Assembly: GCA_017535315.1 (NCBI GenBank)
Contig: JAFXUD010000062.1
Coordinates: forward strand, 146,051 to 210,050
Length of the DNA stretch: 64,000 nucleotides
Source of the DNA: Victivallales bacterium
Lineage (GTDB): Bacteria > Verrucomicrobiota > Lentisphaeria > Oligosphaerales > Oligosphaeraceae
Direction of reading: 5' to 3'
The position numbers were made by a program, and so were the translations under genes. Shown one piece after another: positions 16,372 to 24,677 of the stretch. The notes under the pieces are model-generated. The model had not been told where the DNA came from, ran no database searches, and saw only the letters and a program-made list of their open reading frames with translations. Numbering within the stretch: position 1 is the first letter of the stretch; every line of letters begins with the position of its first letter.

Positions 16372-16701
16372 ATGATTTCATCAAAAGTGTCGATTGTCAA
16401 ATCCGCAGTGTTTATGGTGCTGGCTTGCGTCTGCGCATTTGCGGCGGAAGGCGATGCGGCAGCGGCCGAAACTGCCGTGAAGACGGCTGTGAACCCCGCC
16501 ATTTTCTATGCCATCGCCACCATCATGGGTATTGGCAGTATCGCCGCCAGTATGGCCGTCGGCAAGATTGGCGCCGCCGCCATGGGGGCTGCCGCCGAGA
16601 AGCCTGAGTTGCTCGGCAAAGCCATCGCGTTCGTCGGCTTGGGCGAAGGCATTGCGCTGTTCGGCTTCCTCATCAGCCTCTTCCTGGTCTTCAAAATCTG
16701 A
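16372..16701 (+). CDS. V/A-type ATPase subunit K (c-ring proteolipid) with N-terminal leader
   Basis: A 109-residue proteolipid. It starts with a hydrophobic leader (MISSKVSIVKSAVFMVLACV to about residue 24) resembling a signal peptide, then one helical hairpin: NPAIFYAIATIMGIGSIAAS and the helix with the ion-binding carboxylate in GLGEGIALFGFLISLF. It is a single-hairpin c-subunit, unlike the four-helix K of Enterococcus. The residue after the conserved Glu is Gly rather than the Thr of Na+-binding PET motifs, hinting at protons. RBS AAAGGAG. It starts one base after the subunit I stop codon. Confidence 0.9.
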   Translation: MISSKVSIVKSAVFMVLACVCAFAAEGDAAAAETAVKTAVNPAIFYAIATIMGIGSIAASMAVGKIGAAAMGAAAEKPELLGKAIAFVGLGEGIALFGFLISLFLVFKI

Positions 16702-16718
16702 TAGACAGGTGGTTTGCG

Positions 16719-17039
16719 ATGGCCTATCACATCATAGGTGACGCCGATACGGTGCTTGGTTTCCGCTTCGCGGGAGTCACGGGCGATGTTGTGGAGGATG
16801 TTGAGCAAGCGCGTACGGCCTTTGCCAAGGCGATTGAATCCCACGAGCCAGGCGTCCTCCTCATCACACGCCCCGTGGAGGACATGCTGGAGGCGGAGGT
16901 CACAGCCCACCGACTCGAAGCCACCCCGCCGTATCTTGCCGTCATCCCCGATATCTGGGGAAATGGCCAGAAACGTAGGTCCCTGCAGGAGATGATTAGT
17001 GAGGCCGTCGGCATCAAAATAGTCGAATCGGACAAGTAG
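16719..17039 (+). CDS. V/A-type ATPase subunit F
   Basis: A 106-residue Rossmann-like subunit of the central stalk. It opens YHIIGDADTVLGFRFAGV, the canonical F-subunit N-terminus, and has GVLLITRPVEDML and YLAVIPDIWG in the expected second half. It couples rotor subunit D to the catalytic head. RBS around AGGTGG, 17 bases after K. Confidence 0.9.
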   Translation: MAYHIIGDADTVLGFRFAGVTGDVVEDVEQARTAFAKAIESHEPGVLLITRPVEDMLEAEVTAHRLEATPPYLAVIPDIWGNGQKRRSLQEMISEAVGIKIVESDK

Positions 17040-17047
17040 GTGCGAAA

Positions 17048-17656
17048 ATGCCAGAGAAGAATCAGGAAGAAAAACTGCGGCAGGAAATCCTGGGCGACGC
17101 GAAGCTGAACGCGGAACGTATTGTTGCGCGTGCAAAAAACGAGGCGCAGAAGACCATCGATGCCGCGCAGGCGGAGGTGGATCAGAAGCGTGCTGAGCGC
17201 CTCAGTGAGGCAAACGAGGACACCGAAGCCAAATGCCATTCCATTATGCTGGATGTGCAGCGTGAAAGCATGCGCCACTGGCTTCTGCAGCGCGAACAGT
17301 GCATTGACGACATGTTTCAAGAGGCCGTGAAACAGGCTTCCGAGACAACGGGCGAGGCACACAAGAAATCCCTGCAACAACTTGCAGAGGAGGCACTGTC
17401 TGCCATCGGTGCCGCCGACATGCGCGTTATTTTCAACTCCAAGGATGCTGCCATCATCACCGAACCTTGGCTACGTGCCATCGCGGAGAAGCTCTTTGGC
17501 GAAAAGACCGCCCAGATCACCTTCACCCTAGAGCCTGGTGACGACACGCCCGCTGGCATTGCTTTCGCCACCATCGACGGTGCACGCACCTTCGACAATT
17601 CATATGCCGCAAGGCTTCGCCACATGAAGGACACCCTGCGCATTACACTGTCATAA
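17048..17656 (+). CDS. V/A-type ATPase subunit E (peripheral stalk)
   Basis: A 202-residue stator subunit: a charged N-terminal helix (about 1-95, AERIVARAKNEAQKTIDAAQ) that would pair with the H-like subunit, and a globular C-terminal domain (about 110-200) that binds the A3B3 head (LEPGDDTPAGIAFATIDGAR). Length is typical. RBS AGGTG just after the F stop. Confidence 0.87.
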   Translation: MPEKNQEEKLRQEILGDAKLNAERIVARAKNEAQKTIDAAQAEVDQKRAERLSEANEDTEAKCHSIMLDVQRESMRHWLLQREQCIDDMFQEAVKQASETTGEAHKKSLQQLAEEALSAIGAADMRVIFNSKDAAIITEPWLRAIAEKLFGEKTAQITFTLEPGDDTPAGIAFATIDGARTFDNSYAARLRHMKDTLRITLS

Positions 17657-17669
17657 CCTGTCATATGCT

Positions 17670-17685
17670 CGCCGCTTCTGCGGCG
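17670..17685 (+). other. Hairpin between subunit E and subunit A genes
   Basis: CGCCGC-TTCT-GCGGCG, a stable stem-loop without a U-tract, in the 75-base gap between the stalk and catalytic genes. It may be an mRNA processing or stability element that sets subunit ratios; this is inference. Confidence 0.5.
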
Positions 17686-17731
17686 GGGAAAATACGCAGG
17701 ACGATAGATCGAGATAGATAAAAACATCACC

Positions 17732-19504
17732 ATGTCAAACGAGAACATAGGAAAAATAACCCGCGTGAACGGGCCGATTGTTGAGGCCTGCCAGATGGAG
17801 CACGCGGGTATGCAGGAGGTCGTGGAGGTTGGTGGCCTGCGCCTTCTTGGCGAGGTCATCAAGGTCAAGAACGGTGAGGCCACCATCCAGGTCTATGAGA
17901 ACACCAGCGGCCTGAAGCCTGGCGAACCCGTCTATTGCACGGGACGTCCCCTCTCCGTGTTGCTGGGGCCTGGCCTGCTCGGCACCATCTACGACGGCAT
18001 CCAGCGCCCGCTGGAGCGCATCGCCCAAATCAGCGGCTCCATGCTGAAGCGTGGCGAAAAGACTGACGCACTGAATCTCTCTCGCAAATGGGATTTTACG
18101 CCTGTCCTGAAGGCTGGTGACGATATTTCAGGCGGCATCCCCTTCGGTGAAGTACAGGAGACGGAGAGCGTCCTCCATCGCGTGATGTGTCCCCCTGACG
18201 TTGAGGGCCGCATTGAAGAGATTGTCCCTGCAGGTAGATATGACGGCAAGACCACCCTCTGCAAGGTCAAACAGGCGGATGGTATCCTCCGCGAACTGAC
18301 AATGTATCACTACTGGCCCGTGAGGCGTGGACGTCCCACGGCGGCGCGTCTGCCGCTGGATGAACCGCTGCTCTGCGGCCTCCGTGTCGTCGATGCCTTC
18401 TTCCCCATCGCAAAGGGCGGGGCCGCCGCCATCCCTGGTGGATTCGGCACGGGAAAAACCATGACGCAGCAAGCCGTCGCCAAGTGGTGCGACGCCAAGA
18501 TCATCGTCTATATCGGCTGCGGCGAACGTGGCAATGAGATGACGGAGGTGCTCCGCGAATTCCCCGAGCTCATCGACCCCAGAAGCGGACGCTCTCTGAT
18601 GGAGCGCACCATCCTCATCGCAAACACCTCGAACATGCCTGTGGCGGCGCGTGAAGTCAGCATCTACACGGGCATCACCCTTGCGGAATACTACCGCGAC
18701 ATGGGATATGATGTGGCTGTCATGGCGGACTCCACCTCCCGCTGGGCGGAGGCCCTCCGCGAGCTTTCGGGCCGCCTGGAGGAGATGCCTGCGGACGAGG
18801 GCTTCCCCGCTTACCTACCTGCCAAGCTGGCGGGCTTCTATGAGCGTGCTGGCAAGGTGAAAACCCTTGAAGGCAAGACGGGCTCCGTTTCCGTCATCGG
18901 CGCCGTCTCCCCGCCTGGAGGCGACTTCTCGGAGCCTGTCACGCAGCACACGAGCCGCTTCATCCGCTGCTTCTGGGCACTGGACCGCGATTTGGCGAAT
19001 GCGCGCCACTACCCCGCCATCAGTTGGCTCACTTCCTACAGCGAGTACTTGCAGGAGGTGGCTGTGTGGTGGAAGGACAAGGACCACGACTGGAAGGAAA
19101 ACCGCAACGTCCTGATGGACATCCTACAGGAGGAAAATAGCTTGCAGCATATTGCGAAGCTCGTCGGCCCCGATGCGCTTCCCGATTCGCAGCGGCTCAC
19201 CCTGATGGTTGCGGAATACATCAAAAACGCCTTCTTGCAGCAGAACTCCTTCGACAAGATCGATATGTATTGCTCGCCTGAAAAGCAGTCCTGGATGATG
19301 AAACTGCTCGTGACCTTCACAAAGCGCGCCAGGGGCATTATCAAGAAGGGCGCCACGCTGGCGGATATCTCCACCATGCGCTGTCTGCCCCGTATTCTCC
19401 GCATGAAGAGCGAAATAGATAACGGCGACCTCAGAAAGATGGCTGCCATGGAGCAGGCTGTCAACTCCGAGCTGGATAGCCTCGAAAGGAGGTTCGGCAG
19501 ATGA
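17732..19504 (+). CDS. V/A-type ATPase catalytic subunit A
   Basis: A 590-residue catalytic subunit. The P-loop [17 protein letters not shown] (about 234) corresponds to the usual GPFGSGKT. The family-specific bulge (about 115-190) and [13 protein letters not shown] are present. [16 protein letters not shown] and [32 protein letters not shown] are diagnostic for V/A-type A subunits (ATP hydrolysis or synthesis in the A3B3 head). Its weak RBS and the hairpin upstream suggest separate translational control. It overlaps subunit B by four bases. Confidence 0.96.
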   Translation: MSNENIGKITRVNGPIVEACQMEHAGMQEVVEVGGLRLLGEVIKVKNGEATIQVYENTSGLKPGEPVYCTGRPLSVLLGPGLLGTIYDGIQRPLERIAQISGSMLKRGEKTDALNLSRKWDFTPVLKAGDDISGGIPFGEVQETESVLHRVMCPPDVEGRIEEIVPAGRYDGKTTLCKVKQADGILRELTMYHYWPVRRGRPTAARLPLDEPLLCGLRVVDAFFPIAKGGAAAIPGGFGTGKTMTQQAVAKWCDAKIIVYIGCGERGNEMTEVLREFPELIDPRSGRSLMERTILIANTSNMPVAAREVSIYTGITLAEYYRDMGYDVAVMADSTSRWAEALRELSGRLEEMPADEGFPAYLPAKLAGFYERAGKVKTLEGKTGSVSVIGAVSPPGGDFSEPVTQHTSRFIRCFWALDRDLANARHYPAISWLTSYSEYLQEVAVWWKDKDHDWKENRNVLMDILQEENSLQHIAKLVGPDALPDSQRLTLMVAEYIKNAFLQQNSFDKIDMYCSPEKQSWMMKLLVTFTKRARGIIKKGATLADISTMRCLPRILRMKSEIDNGDLRKMAAMEQAVNSELDSLERRFGR

Positions 19505-20904
19505 AAATGCCTGGACTTATATACAAGGGCGTCAAGAACATCGACGGCCCCCTTGTCTTCATCAACAACATTTCCGATGTTGCCTACGACGAGCTAGTTT
19601 CGGTGACCACGCCCTCTGGCGAGGAGCGCCTGGGGCAGGTGCTGGACGTCACCGCCACCAGCGCCGTCGTGCAGATTTTCGGCGGCACGGACTCCCTCTC
19701 ACCCGCCGACACACGTGTCCGCTTTCTTGGCACGCCGCTCCACGTTCCCGTCTCCAAGGAGATGATGGGACGCGTCTTCGATGGTCTTGGCCGCCCGAAG
19801 GATGGTTTGCCCGCACCCCTTTGCAAGGACTGGCGCGACGTCAACGGCCTCCCCATCAACCCATATGCCCGCGAATACCCCCGTGACTTCATCCAGACAG
19901 GTATCAGCTCCATCGACCTGATGAACACGCTGGTGCGTGGACAGAAGCTGCCCATCTTCTCGGGCAACGGTCTCCCGCACAACCGTATGGCGGCGCAGAT
20001 TGCACGCCAGGCGAAGCTGCTCAACGAAAAAGTCGATTTCGCCATCGTTTTTGCCGCCATGGGCGTGAAGAACGACGTGGCGCGCTTCTTCATCGACTCC
20101 TTTGAGCGCAGCGGCGTCCTCAATAAAGTCGCCATGTTCCTGAGCCTGGCGGACGACCCCTCCGTGGAGCGCCTCATTACCCCGCGCTCTGCCTTGACGC
20201 TGGCAGAGCATCTTGCCTTTGACGAGGGGATGCACGTGCTTGTCATCATCACGGACATGGCGAACTACTGCGAGGCTCTGCGTGAAATCGCGACAGCTCG
20301 CGGCGAGATTCCCAGCCGCAAGGGCTACCCTGGCTACCTCTACAGCGACCTCGCATCCATGTACGAGCGCGCAGGACGAATCGCGGGCTGCGAGGGAAGC
20401 ATCACGCAAATGCCGATTCTCACGATGCCGAATGACGATATCTCCCACCCGATCCCCGACCTGACGGGCTACATCACCGAAGGGCAGATTGTGCTGGAGC
20501 GCGAGCTGTTCCAGCGCGGTATCTACCCACCAGTGGCGGGCCTGCCTTCTCTTTCGCGTTTGATGAAGGACGGTATCGGCGAGGGACGCACGCGTCCCGA
20601 CCACCCGCATGTCGCATCACAGCTCTTCGCCGCCTACTCGAAGGTCAAGGAGATTCGCTCCCTTGCTGCCGTCATTGGCGAAGAGGAGCTCAGCCCTATC
20701 GACAAGCTCTACATCAAATTCGGCCAGGAGTTCGAAAAGCGCATCATTTCGCAAGGCGAGACGGAGGATCGCACCATCTTCCAGTCGTTGGACATCGCCT
20801 GGGAAGTGCTGAAGATTCTGCCACGTGGCGAGCTGCTACGCCTCTCCGAAGAGGAGCTTTCGACCTACTACGACCAGAAGCAATCAATGGAGAAGACGAA
20901 CTAA
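19501..20904 (+). CDS. V/A-type ATPase subunit B
   Basis: A 467-residue non-catalytic nucleotide-site subunit. It opens [14 protein letters not shown] and contains [20 protein letters not shown] in place of a true P-loop, as expected for [21 protein letters not shown] and [20 protein letters not shown] are also diagnostic. It alternates with A in the hexameric head. The start overlaps the end of A as ATGA. Confidence 0.96.
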   Translation: MKMPGLIYKGVKNIDGPLVFINNISDVAYDELVSVTTPSGEERLGQVLDVTATSAVVQIFGGTDSLSPADTRVRFLGTPLHVPVSKEMMGRVFDGLGRPKDGLPAPLCKDWRDVNGLPINPYAREYPRDFIQTGISSIDLMNTLVRGQKLPIFSGNGLPHNRMAAQIARQAKLLNEKVDFAIVFAAMGVKNDVARFFIDSFERSGVLNKVAMFLSLADDPSVERLITPRSALTLAEHLAFDEGMHVLVIITDMANYCEALREIATARGEIPSRKGYPGYLYSDLASMYERAGRIAGCEGSITQMPILTMPNDDISHPIPDLTGYITEGQIVLERELFQRGIYPPVAGLPSLSRLMKDGIGEGRTRPDHPHVASQLFAAYSKVKEIRSLAAVIGEEELSPIDKLYIKFGQEFEKRIISQGETEDRTIFQSLDIAWEVLKILPRGELLRLSEEELSTYYDQKQSMEKTN

Positions 20905-21569
20905 TGGCCCGTCTGAATATAGCTCCCACCAAAAGCAACCAGATTGCGCTCAAGCGTGACCTGAGGATGGCGACGCAGGGCTTCTCGCTTCTTGAACAGA
21001 AACGGGAAATCCTTGTGATGGAGCTTATGCGCATGCTCGACCGTGTCAAGCAGGTGCAGCAGGAGATCAAGACACGCAGCGACAAGGCGTACGCTACGCT
21101 CCGCCAAGCCCTCTCCTACAATGGCTACCACCATCTGCGGAACATCGCCAGCGGTATCCACTACGAGCGGACGTTCAAGGATGGTACGCGCGTCTCCGCA
21201 GGTGTGCGCTACCCCAGCCTGAAGGTTACTCAGAGCGAGTTCCACTCCCAGTTCGGCTTCGTTGGCACGGACTCCCTCGTTGATCAGACGATGGAGGACT
21301 TTCTGAAGTTGACGGAGGCCGCCGCACGCCTCGCCGAGTTGGAGACAGGTGTCTGGCTGCTGGCCAGGGAGCTCAAGAAGACCCAGCGGCGCGTCAACGC
21401 CCTGGAACACATTTTCATTCCAAACTACAAGGACACCCTGCACTTTATCGGCGAATCTCTTGAAGGCAAGGAACTAGACTCCTTCTTCACAATGAAGATG
21501 GTGAAAAAACGCCTTGAAAACAGTGATTCCTCTGAAGACGACAAAGGAAAAGGAGGCGAGGAATTATGA
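20904..21569 (+). CDS. V/A-type ATPase subunit D (central rotor shaft)
   Basis: A 221-residue long-helix protein opening [20 protein letters not shown], close to the family's 'PT+..L..L+..L' start. N- and C-terminal helices form the antiparallel coiled-coil shaft (KKTQRRVNALEHIFIPNYKD near 155-175). The C-terminal tail is acidic/basic low complexity. The start overlaps the B stop as TAATG. Confidence 0.93.
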   Translation: MARLNIAPTKSNQIALKRDLRMATQGFSLLEQKREILVMELMRMLDRVKQVQQEIKTRSDKAYATLRQALSYNGYHHLRNIASGIHYERTFKDGTRVSAGVRYPSLKVTQSEFHSQFGFVGTDSLVDQTMEDFLKLTEAAARLAELETGVWLLARELKKTQRRVNALEHIFIPNYKDTLHFIGESLEGKELDSFFTMKMVKKRLENSDSSEDDKGKGGEEL

Positions 21570-22105
21570 GCATTTTTGATATGTTCGGCAAAAAGCAGGA
21601 AGCGGCGCAGCCGACTTCAGAACAACCAGTTGAAGAGGAGAACAAGCCCGAGCTGCCACCGTTTGCCAAGAAAATTCTGGTTGTCGTTGATGGCTCCAAG
21701 CGGGCCTACGATGCTGCCAACTACGCCATCTCCCTGGCCTCGCACCTCCCTGGTTGTGAGCTTTGTGCCGCCTTTGTCATCGACGTGGCCAGCCTGGACT
21801 CGTTGATGCAGATGCATATCTTCGTCAAGGAGGAGCGTGCCAACTTCGAGGCGGAATTGGAGACCAAGGGCCGCCGCACTTTGGAATACGTCCGTAATGA
21901 AGGCCAGAAGTACAAAATCGACATCGACACCTTTCTGCTGAAAGGCCGCGTGACCTCCATCGTCATGCAGGCCGTCCGCGAACTCAAGGCTGACCTGCTC
22001 GTCATTGCTGGCTGGCACAACGGCTCCACGCGCAAGGACACCTCTAGTGTCGAATTCCAGCTGCTCCTCGACGAGGCCGACTGCCCCGTCATTGTGGTGA
22101 AATGA
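21566..22105 (+). CDS. Universal stress protein (UspA-like) ending the V-ATPase operon
   Basis: A 179-residue protein with an atypical acidic 34-residue N-terminal extension (MSIFDMFGKKQEAAQ...) before a single Usp fold beginning KKILVVVDGSKRAYDAANYA. The ATP-binding glycine motif G-2x-G-9x-G(S/T) is not intact (AGWHNGSTRKDTSSVEFQLL), so it may not bind ATP. It overlaps the subunit D stop as ATGA, hence is translationally coupled to the ATPase. A role in adjusting ATPase activity under stress is an inference from context. Confidence 0.8.
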   Translation: MSIFDMFGKKQEAAQPTSEQPVEEENKPELPPFAKKILVVVDGSKRAYDAANYAISLASHLPGCELCAAFVIDVASLDSLMQMHIFVKEERANFEAELETKGRRTLEYVRNEGQKYKIDIDTFLLKGRVTSIVMQAVRELKADLLVIAGWHNGSTRKDTSSVEFQLLLDEADCPVIVVK

Positions 22106-22113
22106 GGGGGTAA

Positions 22114-22168
22114 CGACGACGGCCTCGTCGTCGCCCTAGCAAGGGGGTTCGGGGGGGCGCAGCCCCCC
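22114..22168 (+). other. Two hairpins between usp and the Hsp70-family gene
   Basis: CGACGACG-GCCT-CGTCGTCG (22114-22133) and GGGGGGC-GCA-GCCCCCC (22152-22168). Neither has a U-tract. They lie 27-80 bases before the Hsp70 start and may protect transcript ends or partly attenuate read-through. The second belongs to a kind of C/G-rich intergenic palindrome common in many GC-rich genomes. Confidence 0.55.
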
Positions 22169-22194
22169 GTTGTTCGTAAAGGAAAAAGAAAAAA

Positions 22195-24048
22195 ATGGCC
22201 AAAACCAAAAAAGCAAGATACACCGTAGGAATCGACCTGGGTACGACCAACAGCGTGCTCTCGTATGTTGACCACGAGGCAAAGGAACTGCGCCCGCAGA
22301 CCCTCCTGGTGCCGCAGGTTGTTGCTCCTGGCGAAGTGCAGGCGCTGCCCATCCTCCCGTCGTTCATCTACATGCCGATGGAGGCTGAAAAAACCAAGGG
22401 ACTTTTCACGCTTCCCTGGCAGAAGGGCGACCCTGAGATGGTCGTCGGCACCATGGCACAGGCACGTGCGGCAGAGGCCCCGTCGCGCGTGGTCTTTTCC
22501 GCAAAGTCCTGGCTCTGCAACGAGCGCATCGACCGCCATTCGCCTTGTCTGCCACTCGACACGGGCGATGGGGTAGAGGTGAAGCGCATCTCGCCAGTCG
22601 AAGCCTCTTGCGCCATCCTCTCGCATCTGCGTGATGCCTGGAACAGCATTATGGCTTCTGACGATGCATCTTTACGCCTGGAGAAGCAGTCGCTGGTCAT
22701 CACCGTGCCTGCATCCTTCGATGCCGTGGCGCGCGAGCTGACCGTCGAGGCAGCTCAGGCCGCTGGCCTGACCTTCACGCTGCTTGAGGAGCCTCAGGCC
22801 GCCTTCTACTCATGGTTGGCGCTTCATGACAAGGACTGGCGTGATTTCGTCGCCAACGGCGACGTCATCCTCGTCTGTGACATTGGTGGTGGCACCACGG
22901 ACTTCAGCTTGATTGCCGTGACGGACAACGGGGGCGAACTGGAGCTACAGCGACTAGCTGTCGGCAACCACACCCTGCTGGGCGGTGACAACATGGATAT
23001 CACGCTTGCCATGTCCGTCGCAGCAAAACTGGAGGCTGAGAAGAAGATACGCCTGACTCCCTATCAACTGACCGCCCTGACGCATGCCTGCCGCCGTGCC
23101 AAGGAGGCCATTGGCGGCGGAGCCACGGGGCCGCAGCCGCTGACTATTTTGGGGCGTGGGTCCAGCCTGATGGCAAGCACCATCTCCACGACCATCAGTG
23201 AGGAGGATTTACGGGCGGCTCTGCTGGATGGTTTCTTCCCGCTCTGTCCTATTGACGCACCGCTGATGGCAGGTCGCCGCGGCGGTCTTCGCTCGTTTGC
23301 GTTGGATTACGCCTCCGATCCCGCATTCACCCGCCATCTGGCGTATTTTTTGGAATGCCACAGCTTCAAGGACGGCGATGGCAAGCCTATTCTGCCTGGT
23401 ACCGTACTTTTCAATGGTGGCGTAACGAAGGCACCGCTGTTCAGCGACCGCCTGCTGGAGCTGCTGCGCCAATGGCGGGGCGAGGAGTACGGTCCTTGCA
23501 CGGTCTTGCAGCAGGAGAACCCCGACTTGTCCGTCGCAAATGGCGCGGCCTGGTTTGGTCATGTTGTGCAGTGCGGAGGCATCCGCATCAAGGCGGGCAG
23601 TGCACGCTCATACTACATCGGCATCGAATCGCCCATGCCCGCCATACCTGGCTTCACGCCGCCATTTGACGCGTTGTGCGTCGTCAACCATGGTATGGAG
23701 GAGGGTACCGAGGCGCTGATACGCGAGGGCGGCATGGCACTCGTCATCGGCGAACCTTCCGACTTCAGGCTCTTCACAAGCACCACGCGCCCTGAGGACA
23801 AGATTGGCAAGCGCATCAGTAAATGGAGCGAAGGCGAGCTTGTGGAACTGCCGCCGCTGACTGTTTCGCTGCCTGTCAGCGATGAAAAGGGGCAGCGTCC
23901 TGGTTCGCTTGTCCCCGTCACGTTGCGAACGGTTCTCACCGACATCGGCACCCTGCAGCTCTGGTGCGAGGAAATCGGCGGCGATGGCCGCTGGAAGCTG
24001 GAATTCGAGCTGCGAGACAACGAAACCGCAGGGAGTGCGACACGATGA
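22195..24048 (+). CDS. Hsp70-family (DnaK-like) ATPase protein without the usual lid
   Basis: A 617-residue chaperone-like ATPase. The actin-fold ATPase is clear: phosphate-1 loop YTVGIDLGTTNSVLSYV (about 9-25), SLVITVPASFD, LLEEPQAAFYSW, phosphate-2 DIGGGTTDFSLIAV (about 229-242) and adenosine motif VLFNGGVTKAPLF (about 400). A reduced C-terminal beta region (about 465-610) follows. The classical substrate-binding sandwich plus alpha-helical lid of DnaK is not evident, so this is an alternative Hsp70 resembling HscC/YegD-type proteins. No DnaJ or GrpE gene is nearby. RBS AAAGGAAAAAG. It overlaps the fumarase beta gene. Confidence 0.85.
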   Translation: MAKTKKARYTVGIDLGTTNSVLSYVDHEAKELRPQTLLVPQVVAPGEVQALPILPSFIYMPMEAEKTKGLFTLPWQKGDPEMVVGTMAQARAAEAPSRVVFSAKSWLCNERIDRHSPCLPLDTGDGVEVKRISPVEASCAILSHLRDAWNSIMASDDASLRLEKQSLVITVPASFDAVARELTVEAAQAAGLTFTLLEEPQAAFYSWLALHDKDWRDFVANGDVILVCDIGGGTTDFSLIAVTDNGGELELQRLAVGNHTLLGGDNMDITLAMSVAAKLEAEKKIRLTPYQLTALTHACRRAKEAIGGGATGPQPLTILGRGSSLMASTISTTISEEDLRAALLDGFFPLCPIDAPLMAGRRGGLRSFALDYASDPAFTRHLAYFLECHSFKDGDGKPILPGTVLFNGGVTKAPLFSDRLLELLRQWRGEEYGPCTVLQQENPDLSVANGAAWFGHVVQCGGIRIKAGSARSYYIGIESPMPAIPGFTPPFDALCVVNHGMEEGTEALIREGGMALVIGEPSDFRLFTSTTRPEDKIGKRISKWSEGELVELPPLTVSLPVSDEKGQRPGSLVPVTLRTVLTDIGTLQLWCEEIGGDGRWKLEFELRDNETAGSATR

Positions 24049-24614
24049 AAAACCTGCAATTGCCCTTGACTGAAGAAGATGTGCGCGGATTAGCGCTTGG
24101 CGATGCCGTCTCCTTGACTGGCAGCATCTTCACCGCACGCGACGCCGCCCACAAGTACCTCGTCGAAAACCCTGATTTCTCGCGCATACCCGACATCCGA
24201 GGCGCAGTGCTCTACCACTGTGGGCCCGTGATAATTAAACGAGAAGGCCGTTATGTCGTGACCGCCGCAGGTCCCACCACCTCCATTCGTGAGGAGCCCT
24301 ATATGGCCGCTATCATCGAAAAGTACGGCATCCGCGCCATCATCGGCAAAGGCGGCATGGGGCCAGCCACGGCGGACGCCTGCCGCCGCTTTGGTTGCGT
24401 CTATTTGCACGCTGTTGGCGGTGCCGCCCAGGTGCTTGCCTCCTGTGTAAAGGAGGTACCAAGCGTCAGTATGCTGGAGGAGTTCGGTGCCCCGGAGGCG
24501 ATTTGGCAGTTTGATGTCATCGATTTCCCCGCCGTTGTGACCATGGATGCCACAGGCGCCAGCCTCCACCAGCAGGTGAAGGCGCATTCAGAGGCGCAGT
24601 TGCGCAAGTTGTAA
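24045..24614 (+). CDS. Class I fumarate hydratase (or tartrate dehydratase) beta subunit
   Basis: A 189-residue protein equivalent to the C-terminal half of FumA/FumB, or the beta subunit of two-part class I fumarases and L-tartrate dehydratase. Diagnostic stretches are GDAVSLTGSIFTARDAAHKY (about 20-39), VLYHCGPV, TAAGPTTSIREEPYM, IIGKGGMGP, YLHAVGGAAQVLA and WQFDVIDFPAVVTMDATG. The alpha subunit that carries the 4Fe-4S cluster is not in the window, so its partner must be encoded elsewhere. The ATGA overlap with the Hsp70 gene sets the start and implies coupling. Fumarate versus tartrate cannot be decided from this half alone. Confidence 0.85.
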   Translation: MKNLQLPLTEEDVRGLALGDAVSLTGSIFTARDAAHKYLVENPDFSRIPDIRGAVLYHCGPVIIKREGRYVVTAAGPTTSIREEPYMAAIIEKYGIRAIIGKGGMGPATADACRRFGCVYLHAVGGAAQVLASCVKEVPSVSMLEEFGAPEAIWQFDVIDFPAVVTMDATGASLHQQVKAHSEAQLRKL

Positions 24615-24616
24615 AC

Positions 24617-24649
24617 CTAGATTGTCTAGATAGACTAGATTGTCTAGAT
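24617..24649. repeat. Direct repeat of a palindrome-rich 15-bp unit
   Basis: CTAGATTGTCTAGAT occurs at 24617-24631 and 24635-24649 (18-bp period). It is made of TCTAGA/CTAG palindromes, so it can also fold. It lies in the gap between the fumarase gene and the next secreted protein, about 30 bases before that start; it could be an operator for the latter. Confidence 0.6.
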
Positions 24650-24677
24650 TCTAATGCTTTTGCGGGATGGGAGAATT

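Noticed and set aside
22114..22168. Rho-independent terminators after usp
   Set aside because: Both hairpins lack a following T-run; the next gene may still be reached by read-through.
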